Source: Dysgonamonadaceae bacterium (lineage in GTDB: Bacteria; Bacteroidota; Bacteroidia; Bacteroidales; Azobacteroidaceae). Taken from it: 6,106 nt of DNA. Under the pieces are notes generated by a model that saw only the letters and a program-made list of their open reading frames with translations, was not told the origin of the DNA and did no database searches. Shown here one piece after another: positions 1-6,106 of this stretch. A program made the translations under genes and the position numbers. The stretch spans positions 1-6,106 of the forward strand of contig JAISNS010000364.1 of NCBI GenBank assembly GCA_031276105.1, given 5' to 3'. Every line of letters begins with the position of its first letter. Within the stretch, counting starts at the first letter, position 1.

Positions 1-156
<156 letters not shown>

Positions 157-185
157 TTTCTTTGCCGAATTTTTCAAATTGCGTA

Positions 186-193
186 CAAAGATA
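186..193 (-). promoter_or_regulatory. Bacteroidetes -7 promoter box (leftward)
   Basis: The minus strand reads TATCTTTG, an exact fit to the TAnnTTTG -7 consensus. It points toward the candidate ORF beginning at 156. No clear TTTG -33 element is visible at the expected spacing, so the assignment rests on the -7 box and its position alone. Confidence 0.4.
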
Positions 194-253
194 ATACATC
201 TATTTTATTTTTATGAAAATTCGGAAGAAAATTTATCATTATTCATTAAACGA

Positions 254-1753
254 TTACCTGCGTTTCCCAATAAAACGGTTAAGTACCGGAATTTCTTTTA
301 ACGGTAAATCCCTTTTTATGAGAATGAAAAGGTAAACGGCCAACAGAATCGTATTGAAAGCGATGCGCTGCGAGGCGTTTGGAAGCGGGACAAAATACGA
401 AATTGTGAACAAAACGCCGGCGATAAAAGCATATAACCCAATGGTCTTCAAATCGTAACGGACGGGAAAGTCCTTTTGTCCGAAGTAATACGACAGGAGA
501 ACTATCAGGCCGTTGCCGATAAAGGGCGCCCATGCGCAGGCCATATAGCCGTATTGGGGAATAAAGAAAAGGTTGATGCCGATAATTACCACAGAAGCAA
601 TCGTAGAGAATATCGCACCCCAATACGTTTTATCGGTTAATTTATACCAAAAAGAAAGGTTGAAATACACGGCAAAAAACAGTTCGCCGATCAGGACAAT
701 CGGCACAATATGCAAGGCGCCGAAATATTCCGGTTCGATAAAATACTTGATAATGTCCAAGTAAAACACAACCACAAGGAAAACAAGTAAACCCATGATA
801 ATGAAATATTTCATTACATCGGCATACGATTGCCCGGCATTTTTATCCTTGCTTTTTTCAAAAACGTAAGGTTCGTAAGCATAGCGGAAAGCCTGCGTAA
901 ACATCATCATGATCAGGGCAATTTTGAAACAGGCGCCATAAACGCCCAATTCGTCGAAAGCCAGTTCGGAATCCGGATAAACAACCGGAAATACCAGTTT
1001 ATCCACGACTTGATTGCTCATTCCGGCAAGCCCCATAATCATTAGAGGAAAACAATATACGAGCATATTCCGGGCTAACCGGCCATCCCATTTATATCGA
1101 AAACCGGTCGCGTCGGGAAGCAGGCAAAGCGTTTGAATCCCTGTCGCCAGAAGATTGGATATAAAAACATAACCCAAACGAAAATCATCCCGCCAAAACC
1201 ATGAAATCAAACCCGGCCAATGCTTGTTTATCCAAGGACATACAATTAAGAAAAAGACGCAAAAGAAAAAATACAGAACGACATTCAACAGTTTCAGAAA
1301 ACCGAATTTTTTGGTTTTCTTCCTGTAACGCAAATACGCAAAAGGAATGGCGCTGACAGTGTCCATCGTCAAGATAATAAGTACCATACGGATATAGCTG
1401 TCCGGTATTTCATCTTGCCAGAGGTAAGGACGGATAGACGGAAGGAAGGTCAGGGAAAATGCAAGGAAAAGCAAAGCAATTCCGCTGACAATCAGTAGTG
1501 TAGTGGAATAAACCGTAGCGGATTGATATTTTTCCTTTTGATTGACAAAGCGGAAAAAGCCGGTTTCCATACCGAAAGTTAAGATGACAATAATTAATGC
1601 TACGTAAGCATAGAGATTGGTCATCATCCCGAAGTCGCTTTTTGCCAGCGTGTAAGTGAAAAGCGGAGTCTGCAACCAACTAATCATTTTGACCAGAATG
1701 GTACTTCCGCCGTAAATTGCGCTGTCTTTTATCAATGATTTACTTCCCGTCAT
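254..1753 (-). CDS. Polysaccharide/lipopolysaccharide flippase (Wzx-like, MOP superfamily)
   Basis: This 499-residue inner-membrane protein probably moves a lipid-linked sugar precursor across the cytoplasmic membrane for envelope polysaccharide synthesis; the substrate cannot be read from the sequence. Roughly 12-14 hydrophobic segments are visible, for example near residues 12-34, 46-66, 80-105, 121-141, 152-172, 195-213, 230-255, 270-293, 315-335, 345-367, 380-397, 403-424, 437-455 and 462-478. The N-terminal stretch KDSAIYGGSTILVKMISW and the central QAFRYAYEPYVFEKSKDKNA block are typical of Bacteroidota members of the polysaccharide synthesis (PST) branch. Length matches the family (about 480-510). 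The ATG at 1753 follows an A-rich leader, and no alternative start precedes it in the 50-bp gap after ruvB. It is the last gene of the leftward cluster. No strong intrinsic terminator follows its stop. Confidence 0.9.
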   Translation of the reverse strand: MTGSKSLIKDSAIYGGSTILVKMISWLQTPLFTYTLAKSDFGMMTNLYAYVALIIVILTFGMETGFFRFVNQKEKYQSATVYSTTLLIVSGIALLFLAFSLTFLPSIRPYLWQDEIPDSYIRMVLIILTMDTVSAIPFAYLRYRKKTKKFGFLKLLNVVLYFFFCVFFLIVCPWINKHWPGLISWFWRDDFRLGYVFISNLLATGIQTLCLLPDATGFRYKWDGRLARNMLVYCFPLMIMGLAGMSNQVVDKLVFPVVYPDSELAFDELGVYGACFKIALIMMMFTQAFRYAYEPYVFEKSKDKNAGQSYADVMKYFIIMGLLVFLVVVFYLDIIKYFIEPEYFGALHIVPIVLIGELFFAVYFNLSFWYKLTDKTYWGAIFSTIASVVIIGINLFFIPQYGYMACAWAPFIGNGLIVLLSYYFGQKDFPVRYDLKTIGLYAFIAGVLFTISYFVPLPNASQRIAFNTILLAVYLFILIKRDLPLKEIPVLNRFIGKRR

Positions 1754-1768
1754 CTTTTTCTTTTTTTT

Positions 1769-1803
1769 CCCTTCCCCGCCTGCGAGCAGAACAGTTGGAA
1801 GGG
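1769..1803 (-). other. Intercistronic hairpin ahead of the flippase start
   Basis: Within the gap between ruvB and the flippase, CCCTTCC (1769-1775) pairs with GGAAGGG (1797-1803) across a 21-nt loop. In the leftward mRNA the proximal arm is a purine block GGAAGGG followed by A8, about 15 nt before the flippase ATG. An A-tract rather than a U-tract follows it, so it is not an intrinsic terminator in the direction of the operon. It may tune translation of the flippase or mRNA stability, or may have no role. Confidence 0.35.
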
Positions 1804-1804
1804 G

Positions 1805-2824
1805 CTAAAACAAATATCCTTGCCGTTCTGTCCGGCTTCTTCCTAAATGATTGTATGCCAATGGAGTTACTTCCCTTCCGCGGGGAGTACGTTTAAGAAA
1901 TCCTTCTTTAATCAGGAATGGCTCATAGACTTCCTCAATCGTTCCCGAATCTTCGCCGAGAGCCGTAGCAATCGTCGTTAATCCCACCGGGCCGCCGTTG
2001 AATTTATCAATCACCGTGAGCAGTATCTTATTATCAATCTCGTCCAAGCCGTATTTATCAATATTCAACGCTTCCAGCGAAAAACAGGCAATACCCTTGT
2101 CTATTCGTCCGCTTCCCTTTACCTGAGCAAAATCGCGCACCCGCCGCAAGAGGGCATTGCAGATGCGGGGCGTTCCCCGGCTTCGTCCGGCAATCTCCCG
2201 TGCAGCCTCGTCTTCGCAGGGAACATTCAATATATCGGCCGACCGCTTGACAATAAGCGTTAACGTCTCCACATCGTAATATTCCAGATGCAGGTTGATA
2301 CCGAAACGGGCGCGTAAAGGCGACGTCAACAAGCCGCTCCGCGTAGTTGCGCCGACAAGTGTAAACGGTTCTAAATCAATTTGAATAGAACGGGCGCTTG
2401 GGCCTTTGTCGATCATAATATCAATCCGGAAATCTTCCATCGCCGAATAGAGGTATTCTTCCACAACCGGACTCAGGCGATGTATTTCGTCGATAAAAAG
2501 CACGTCGTTTCGTTCCAGCGAAGTCAACACGCCCGCCAAATCGCCGGGTTTATCCAAAACCGGCCCTGAAGTGAGTTTGAAACCCACATTTAATTCATTG
2601 GCAATGATATTGGAAAGCGTGGTCTTTCCCAAACCGGGAGGGCCATGCAACAGGACGTGGTCGAGGGCTTCGGAACGCATCTTTGCCGCTTGAACAAATA
2701 TTTTCAGGTTTTCAACGATTTTGTCCTGCCCGCTGAAACTCTTGAAACTCAAAGGCCTCAAGGCATTTTCAAACTCTTTTTCATTTTCGTTAACGCCGGC
2801 AGAATGGATATTATATTTCTCCAT
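1805..2824 (-). CDS. ruvB: Holliday junction branch migration DNA helicase RuvB
   Basis: RuvB is the hexameric AAA+ motor that, with RuvA, drives branch migration of Holliday junctions in recombinational repair and hands them to RuvC. The 339-residue product has normal family length and all diagnostic motifs: Walker [10 protein letters not shown] (61-69), Walker B LFIDEIH (109-115), sensor 1 GATTRSG (158-164), the arginine-finger segment SPLRARFG (168-175), sensor 2 GTPR (217-220), and the C-terminal winged helix (about 260-339) with [10 protein letters not shown] and [25 protein letters not shown] blocks. The ATG at 2824 gives the usual short N-terminal extension before the LRPLSF-like segment (residues 22-27). 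It sits 33 bp after the deacetylase gene and 50 bp before the flippase, so it is probably co-transcribed with both. ruvA and ruvC are not in the window. The gene looks intact. Confidence 0.98.
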   Translation of the reverse strand: MEKYNIHSAGVNENEKEFENALRPLSFKSFSGQDKIVENLKIFVQAAKMRSEALDHVLLHGPPGLGKTTLSNIIANELNVGFKLTSGPVLDKPGDLAGVLTSLERNDVLFIDEIHRLSPVVEEYLYSAMEDFRIDIMIDKGPSARSIQIDLEPFTLVGATTRSGLLTSPLRARFGINLHLEYYDVETLTLIVKRSADILNVPCEDEAAREIAGRSRGTPRICNALLRRVRDFAQVKGSGRIDKGIACFSLEALNIDKYGLDEIDNKILLTVIDKFNGGPVGLTTIATALGEDSGTIEEVYEPFLIKEGFLKRTPRGREVTPLAYNHLGRSRTERQGYLF

Positions 2825-2857
2825 TGGATACAGTCGAATTATTTTGAAGCCTCAAAG

Positions 2858-4180
2858 TTAATCATTTTCTAATGAAAGCGCGTATTCGAACGATTGAATA
2901 AATATATTTCGCCAAGGATTTTCGTTGTCCGTTCCGGCCAAATTCGAGTTATGCCAAATACTTAGATAATCTCCGCCCGACTTTTTGCAGGCGTCGATCA
3001 GGTCTTTCATTTTTTGCAAGGCTTCTTCCGGCGATAGATGATGGTGGAAAATAAACGTCGAATCCATCACAATTGACGGATGAACCAGCAATCCGGTTTC
3101 CGTTTCCCGTTCGACGTCGTAAAAAAAATGAGGAACAGCCGTTCCCGAACGAAAACCGGGAGCATGGGCAAAAGCCGGCGTAAAATCTTCCTGAAAGCCG
3201 GCCAGATTCAATTCCTGAAACGTTTCGGGATTCTGCATACGCAAAAAATGTTGGCGGTTGAGCGTAACTTTTCTTCGCAGGATATGCTCCAGTTTGGATT
3301 TTTCGTTCATCAGCCGGTTGAGGTCGCGGAGCGTCAGATATGAAGGGTGCAGACCTACCGCAACCGATTGTAATTGCCTGAGGTAGTTATAAAAGCGTCG
3401 TTGCGGATAAACCACTTTCCGGTCGTAAGGAGTTTTTCCGGCAACTAAAACGAATAAATAATAAGACCGTCCGTATTGTTTTTGAATAGCGTCGATCCGG
3501 CGAATAGCCTGAAAAAAAGGATCCGGCCGCAGGTGGAGGAGGACAAGGATTCGATGCAAAATCTGTTTCAGGTTTCCATGCAACAAATCCCGGGCAGCGC
3601 CGGTGGCATTTCGGATCAAGCCTTTATTGAGGTACAGATACGGATGGTCGATGTCAAATGTATTGATTACTTGATATTTACGCAACTGAAAAGAGGAAAC
3701 TTCGTATCCTTTCTCTTCCAGTTTGTCTTTTAACAAATACGCCCACCGATCGACAATTGGCGTTTCCAGAAAACCTTTCCGGTAACTTAAAGCGTCTTCG
3801 TGATGAAAGCGGTCGTGTTGATCCAACCGTTTCGGAATATATTCTTCATATAAAGTAAGCAAATAAAAAGCTGCCGAAAAGACGTCGAAAGGAATATCTC
3901 CGCCTGTTTGCTTGAAAAAGCAGAACAAGCCTTTCCATTCCGATTCCTGCAAGTCGTTGATTATGCGAACGCCTTTTTCAGCCAACAAGCCGTGGGGAAC
4001 AATTTGCAAGCCGTGATTCAGCGGTTCATTCGAATAATTGATGCAAATGCCGGATTGTTGCAAAAACCGGTTTTTGTCCGGAACAAGCGTAAATTCGGTT
4101 CCTAATACTTCATTAAAAAGATGTCGGGCGACATAATGCAGCCGGCTGGCATTTTCCGGAGAAGAGAATATATGGATCAT
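2858..4180 (-). CDS. Polysaccharide deacetylase family protein (Bacteroidota DUF7033-type)
   Basis: The 440-residue product resembles Bacteroidota proteins with a family-specific N-terminal region (about 1-165, which I believe is the DUF7033 domain) joined to a carbohydrate-esterase-4-like NodB barrel. Visible catalytic-type motifs are TFDIDHPY (174-181, the paired aspartates of motif 1), VGLHPSY (275-281, the metal-histidine motif 2), NRQHFLR (308-314), DFTPAFAHAPGFRSGT (332-347) and a terminal SIWHNSNL (407-414). These enzymes remove N-acetyl groups from sugar polymers. The substrate here is unknown, though an envelope glycan would fit the flippase downstream. No signal peptide is apparent, suggesting cytoplasmic action or loose membrane association. 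It is the promoter-proximal gene of the leftward cluster. The ATG at 4180 lies 20 nt after a TAnnTTTG box with no Shine-Dalgarno, which is normal in this phylum. Confidence 0.85.
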   Translation of the reverse strand: MIHIFSSPENASRLHYVARHLFNEVLGTEFTLVPDKNRFLQQSGICINYSNEPLNHGLQIVPHGLLAEKGVRIINDLQESEWKGLFCFFKQTGGDIPFDVFSAAFYLLTLYEEYIPKRLDQHDRFHHEDALSYRKGFLETPIVDRWAYLLKDKLEEKGYEVSSFQLRKYQVINTFDIDHPYLYLNKGLIRNATGAARDLLHGNLKQILHRILVLLHLRPDPFFQAIRRIDAIQKQYGRSYYLFVLVAGKTPYDRKVVYPQRRFYNYLRQLQSVAVGLHPSYLTLRDLNRLMNEKSKLEHILRRKVTLNRQHFLRMQNPETFQELNLAGFQEDFTPAFAHAPGFRSGTAVPHFFYDVERETETGLLVHPSIVMDSTFIFHHHLSPEEALQKMKDLIDACKKSGGDYLSIWHNSNLAGTDNENPWRNIFIQSFEYALSLEND

Positions 4181-4200
4181 AAACGTGTTGTTTTATGCTG

Positions 4201-4208
4201 CAAATGTA
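4201..4208 (-). promoter_or_regulatory. Promoter -7 box for the deacetylase-ruvB-flippase cluster
   Basis: The minus strand reads TACATTTG, an exact TAnnTTTG match, 20 nt upstream of the deacetylase ATG. CTTG elements occur 15 and 21 nt further upstream; the latter spacing is acceptable for the TTTG -33 element. This predicts a leader of only about 10-15 nt. Confidence 0.65.
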
Positions 4209-4299
4209 ATAAAAATTCTCGTTCAAGCCCAAGCCGGAGGTGCAAGGTGCAGGAAAGGAAAGTAGCAATGGGTAACGATAAGGATTAAGGATTATTTCG

Positions 4300-4307
4300 T
4301 ATCTTTG
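4300..4307 (+). promoter_or_regulatory. Promoter -7 box for the nucleotidyltransferase gene
   Basis: TATCTTTG matches TAnnTTTG exactly and lies 16 nt before the ATG at 4324. It is divergent from the 4201-4208 box, so the 143-bp intergenic region serves both genes. No convincing -33 TTTG is seen. Confidence 0.55.
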
Positions 4308-4323
4308 TGGGAAAATAAGCGGT

Positions 4324-4623
4324 ATGAATGTTGATATACTCCATAAAATACAGGCTACGCTTGCCCAAGAACCGGTGTTGCGGGCTTGGCTGTTCGGTTC
4401 TTTCGCTCGCAATGAGGAAACCCCCGAAAGCGATATTGATATTTTAGTGCAATTTATGCCCCATGCAAAAATCAGTCTTTTCGACTATGGCGGCATTATT
4501 TATAAACTGGAAGAAAGCATGGGCTGCCGGATAGATTTGGTGCAGGAACACATGCTCAAACCATTTGCCCGTACCACTGTTGAACACGACAAAAAACTGA
4601 TATATGAGAGAAAAACCTCGTAA
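4324..4623 (+). CDS. Minimal nucleotidyltransferase, MntA-type antitoxin
   Basis: The 99-residue cytoplasmic protein is a minimal nucleotidyltransferase. It carries the signature GSFAR...SDID in exact GS-x10-DxD spacing (G25 S26, D37, D39) and a third acidic residue in RIDLV (D71). In characterised MntA-HepT pairs such proteins transfer AMP from ATP onto a tyrosine of the HEPN RNase toxin and so neutralise it. Catalytic residues appear intact, so it could still be active. Family length (about 95-105) is normal. The ATG at 4324 follows a matching promoter box. The HEPN gene that normally overlaps or follows is reduced to a nine-codon ORF (4604-4633), so the antitoxin appears orphaned. The hairpin at 4650-4698 would end its transcript. 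A housekeeping role acting on another target cannot be excluded. Confidence 0.88.
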   Translation: MNVDILHKIQATLAQEPVLRAWLFGSFARNEETPESDIDILVQFMPHAKISLFDYGGIIYKLEESMGCRIDLVQEHMLKPFARTTVEHDKKLIYERKTS

Positions 4624-4633
4624 ACAAAAATAA
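4604..4633 (+). pseudogene. Remnant of HEPN (HepT-like) toxin start
   Basis: An ATG at 4604 overlaps the end of the nucleotidyltransferase gene by 20 nt in another frame and reads MREKPRKQK then TAA. HEPN partners of MntA proteins commonly begin MREK-x-RDK-x-RLxHIL and commonly overlap the antitoxin gene in this way, so the first six residues fit the family. After codon six the resemblance ends. The 87 nt left before the next gene have no room for a HEPN domain, and I see no RX4-6H motif in them. The likely reading is a deletion or recombination breakpoint near 4621. The match is only six residues, so chance cannot be ruled out. Confidence 0.45.
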
Positions 4634-4649
4634 CCGCCCCTTTTAAAAC

Positions 4650-4698
4650 AACAACGGCTGCCTCCAAATTCCTTCCGAGACAGCCGCTGTTTATTTTT
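4650..4698 (+). terminator. Intrinsic terminator between convergent genes
   Basis: Arms 4650-4660 and 4681-4691 form a hairpin: six G/C-rich pairs (CGGCTG with CAGCCG), one A-C mismatch, then four more pairs. Inside it, CTC/GAG at 4662-4664 and 4677-4679 may extend the stem. A T-rich tail (TTTATTTTT, 4690-4698) follows on the plus strand, so it terminates the nucleotidyltransferase transcript. On the minus strand only TGTTTT follows, so any termination of the FISUMP transcript is weaker. Confidence 0.8.
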
Positions 4699-4720
4699 AG
4701 AGAAAGTAAAGTTACTGAAG

Positions 4721-5891
4721 CTACTTGACGCACCGCAGCGAGTACCCGCTGCTGCGATTGTTGGTGCTCGACGGGTAGTAGCTGCTGTAAACGTACGCGC
4801 GGTAGCTGCTAACCGTGCTATACGGCGTGGACGACCAATAGAGGCCGAGCGAACCCACACTGTACATAGAGCTACTGCTGGCGGAGCCGCCAAGCAGCCA
4901 ACCGTCAACACCAGGAGAAGTGGGAGTACCACCGGTTATCGAACCGTTATCATTTGGATCAGTCGTCGAACCATTAGCATACATACAAAAGTCACCAGTT
5001 GACGGAACTCGCCATTCTCCGGGACACAAAATATTACTGTACCGAACAACCATACACCAAGTAAACCAAGAACCATATTCATCAGTGTCATCAGTAGCGT
5101 CAGTTGCACTTTTTTGATGATCGCGATAATCTACTAATGAATTACTGTTGTTGGAAATACTTGGCTTCGTCCCCTTGTTAACTATCTTTACCGGAGTAGA
5201 AAGTGTTATACCATTACGAGTATATACAGGAGCATTGTCGTTTACAAATGCCACATTGTTCGAAGCTATAAGAGAAGAAGAAGCATCACATCCGGTGATA
5301 GTAGCAACTACAATTTCTTGCGTAGCGGCGTAGCGACTACTTTCGCCACACGCATTCTTAGCCCTGACAACTATCGAAGTTGTATAAGTTCCGGTAGTAG
5401 TAATGCTAAACGTAATCGTAGCGCTGTCAGAAGAAGCGCTGAGAACAGTAAAAGCCGGGGGCAACGTCCAAACATAACTTGTGGCGCCGGCAACAGGAGC
5501 TACTCTGACAGTATATTTAACGCCGACTAAGAGCGAAGTCGAGGAAAAAATAATCGGCCCGGGAGCAGAAGGAGCACAGGGCTTTATCCAGTCGTCCCCG
5601 TCCCAGAAATGAATACCGACGCCGGTCGCTGTATTGGTGTTGTAAACAATCATCCCGGAAAGCTCCGAATTAAGGTCTTGGGCGGAAGTAATGCCCACAA
5701 ATCCACTGGCAGGAATCTTGCCCAAATCATTAAGATCGACATTAGAGAGTAGCAAGCCGCCTTGAGCCGTACTGTTCAAGTCCAGAATTGCGCCGGCCTT
5801 GGGAGCGTTGGCGCTGCCGATAGTGACCTGAGCGCGCAGGTTAGCGCTTAAGATTAGCGCTAATGATAAAATACTAAAATCTTTTTTTCAT
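4721..5891 (-). CDS. Secreted FISUMP-domain surface protein with out-of-frame start
   Basis: The body encodes about 389 residues if read from the ATG at 5891 with one base removed from the A7 run at 5888-5882. The restored N-terminus (MKKDFSILSLALILSANLRA then QVTIG) is a type I signal peptide. There follow a Bacteroidota surface-protein N-terminal module (LDLNSTAQGGLLLSN to GMIVYNT...HFWDGDDW, to about residue 102), a PKD-like Ig domain (about 110-195, with SYVWTLPP and SIVVRAKNACGE), and a C-terminal FISUMP domain (about 250-389, with CPGEWRVPSTGDF and YWSSTPY, ending GYSLRCVK). As written, the ATG reads MKKRF then stop. The body frame has TGA immediately upstream of KKD and no in-frame ATG before the signal peptide; TTG at 5779 would lack export. 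FISUMP proteins are extracellular, often C-type-lectin-like, and multicopy; the ligand is unknown. The frame defect may be phase variation, decay or a sequencing error. Confidence 0.8.
4742..4837 (-). other. Candidate hypervariable segment in the FISUMP C-terminus
   Basis: From the conserved YWSST motif to GYSLRCVK the coding strand is dominated by AGC, TAC and other codons ending in C or T. From 4822 to 4742, 22 of 27 codons are NNY; serines are mostly AGC and tyrosines mostly TAC. Local G+C is clearly higher than in the middle of the gene. This is the composition produced when AAY template codons are diversified at adenines in diversity-generating retroelement targets, which often end lectin-like domains. 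No reverse transcriptase or template repeat is in the window, so paralogue recombination is an equal alternative. Confidence 0.4.
5882..5888 (-). repeat. A7 homopolymer at the FISUMP start codon
   Basis: Seven As directly follow ATG on the coding strand. With seven, the frame closes after five codons (MKKRF stop); with six or nine it joins the signal peptide and the whole body. It is therefore a possible slippage switch, or the site of a single-base sequencing error. Confidence 0.6.
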
Positions 5892-5916
5892 TCTAATTGT
5901 TGTTTTATATAATTTA

Positions 5917-5943
5917 TAATTCTTAATTCCTAATTCTTAATTC
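5917..5943. repeat. Two 13-bp direct repeats TAATTCTTAATTC
   Basis: Exact copies occupy 5917-5929 and 5931-5943, separated by one C (period 14). They lie 26-52 bp upstream of the FISUMP ATG, in the expected promoter/leader zone; no TAnnTTTG box is recognisable there. They may be an AT-rich duplication or a binding site. Confidence 0.75.
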
Positions 5944-5944
5944 A

Positions 5945-5989
5945 CAGGGCGTTGCCCTGCGTCGTCCCTGTCATTGCGGGCTTGACCCC
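5945..5989. repeat. REP-like palindromic repeat fragment
   Basis: CAGGGC-GTT-GCCCTG (5945-5959) is a perfect 6-bp stem with a 3-nt loop. It is followed by GTCATTGCGGGCTTGACCCC (5970-5989), which resembles one half of a dispersed palindromic repeat (GTCATTGCGGGCTTGACCCGCAATG-type) that I recall from many bacterial genomes. Here the second half of that palindrome is missing. Neither part is coding as far as I can see. Confidence 0.45.
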
Positions 5990-6106
5990 ATAGCCGTCAG
6001 GCTAATCGCCGTAAATACCTCATTTTCACCTAATTTCTTCCAACAAAACAACCTCAGTAGCAAGTGATGCAATAGATATTCCCCGACCTCATTAACCTCA
6101 TTATTC
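5990..6106. other. Non-coding right edge with ACCTCAT copies
   Basis: No convincing gene lies between the FISUMP start and the window end. The heptamer ACCTCAT (ATGAGGT on the minus strand) occurs three times, at 6017-6023, 6086-6092 and 6095-6101. This may be residual low-complexity sequence or part of an upstream regulatory region for the leftward FISUMP gene. Confidence 0.4.

Noticed and set aside
279..1679. Short ORFs inside the flippase gene on both strands (279-623, 573-764, 830-1045, 1410-1679)
   Set aside because: All are alternative-frame or antisense shadows of the 499-residue membrane protein with no independent start signals or motifs.
2381..4105. Plus-strand ORFs within ruvB and the deacetylase gene
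   Set aside because: They are antisense to genes with intact diagnostic motifs and have no promoter or recognisable product.
4113..4412. Minus-strand 99-residue ORF covering the divergent promoter region
   Set aside because: It runs through both promoter boxes and overlaps two real genes; no domain is recognisable.
4444..4932. Minus-strand 162-residue ORF across the FISUMP 3' end, terminator and nucleotidyltransferase gene
   Set aside because: It is antisense to the well-supported nucleotidyltransferase, crosses a strong terminator, and its Ala/Arg/Thr-rich sequence is the out-of-frame reading of the FISUMP C-terminus.
4721..5779. FISUMP protein starting at TTG 5779 as annotated by simple ORF calling
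   Set aside because: This start would drop an evident signal peptide that continues in the same frame upstream to 5887; the frame problem lies at the A7 run instead.

Overview
The window looks like chromosomal DNA from a member of the Bacteroidota, most probably a Bacteroidales relative. Three things point this way. The RuvB, flippase and deacetylase proteins have the sequence style of that phylum. Three sites match the Bacteroidetes sigma-ABfr -7 box TAnnTTTG exactly, each just upstream of a start codon. The right-hand gene encodes a secreted FISUMP-type protein (Fibrobacter succinogenes major paralogous domain), a family expanded in this phylum. The species cannot be named from this sequence alone.

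Layout. Positions 1-80 are an uninterrupted (TG)40 tract touching the window edge. Positions 82-253 are AT-rich and carry a leftward promoter-like box, two inverted repeats and the start of a possible leftward ORF that runs into the TG tract and off the window. Positions 254-4180 hold a leftward three-gene cluster, transcribed in the order polysaccharide deacetylase-like protein, ruvB, and a Wzx/MATE-type polysaccharide flippase, with gaps of 33 and 50 bp. The deacetylase has its own promoter box at 4201-4208. A divergent box at 4300-4307 drives a small rightward gene for a minimal nucleotidyltransferase of the MntA (antitoxin) type. Overlapping its 3' end is a nine-codon ORF that reads like the first codons of the usual HEPN (HepT) toxin partner and then stops. 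A strong hairpin terminator at 4650-4698 separates it from the convergent FISUMP gene, whose start codon at 5891 is out of frame with the body because of an A7 run. The last 215 bp are non-coding and repeat-rich.

How the genes work together. The deacetylase and flippase fit cell-envelope glycan metabolism, and RuvB is housekeeping recombination machinery sharing the transcript. The right half is accessory in character: an antitoxin-like gene with a beheaded partner, and a surface protein whose expression may be switched by a homopolymer and whose C-terminus has the composition of a diversified binding face. The most interesting theme is repeat-mediated variability at both ends: a dinucleotide tract inside a possible ORF on the left, and an A7 frameshift plus a candidate diversity-generating-retroelement-like region on the right. 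No reverse transcriptase or template repeat lies in this window, so that last point is a hypothesis.
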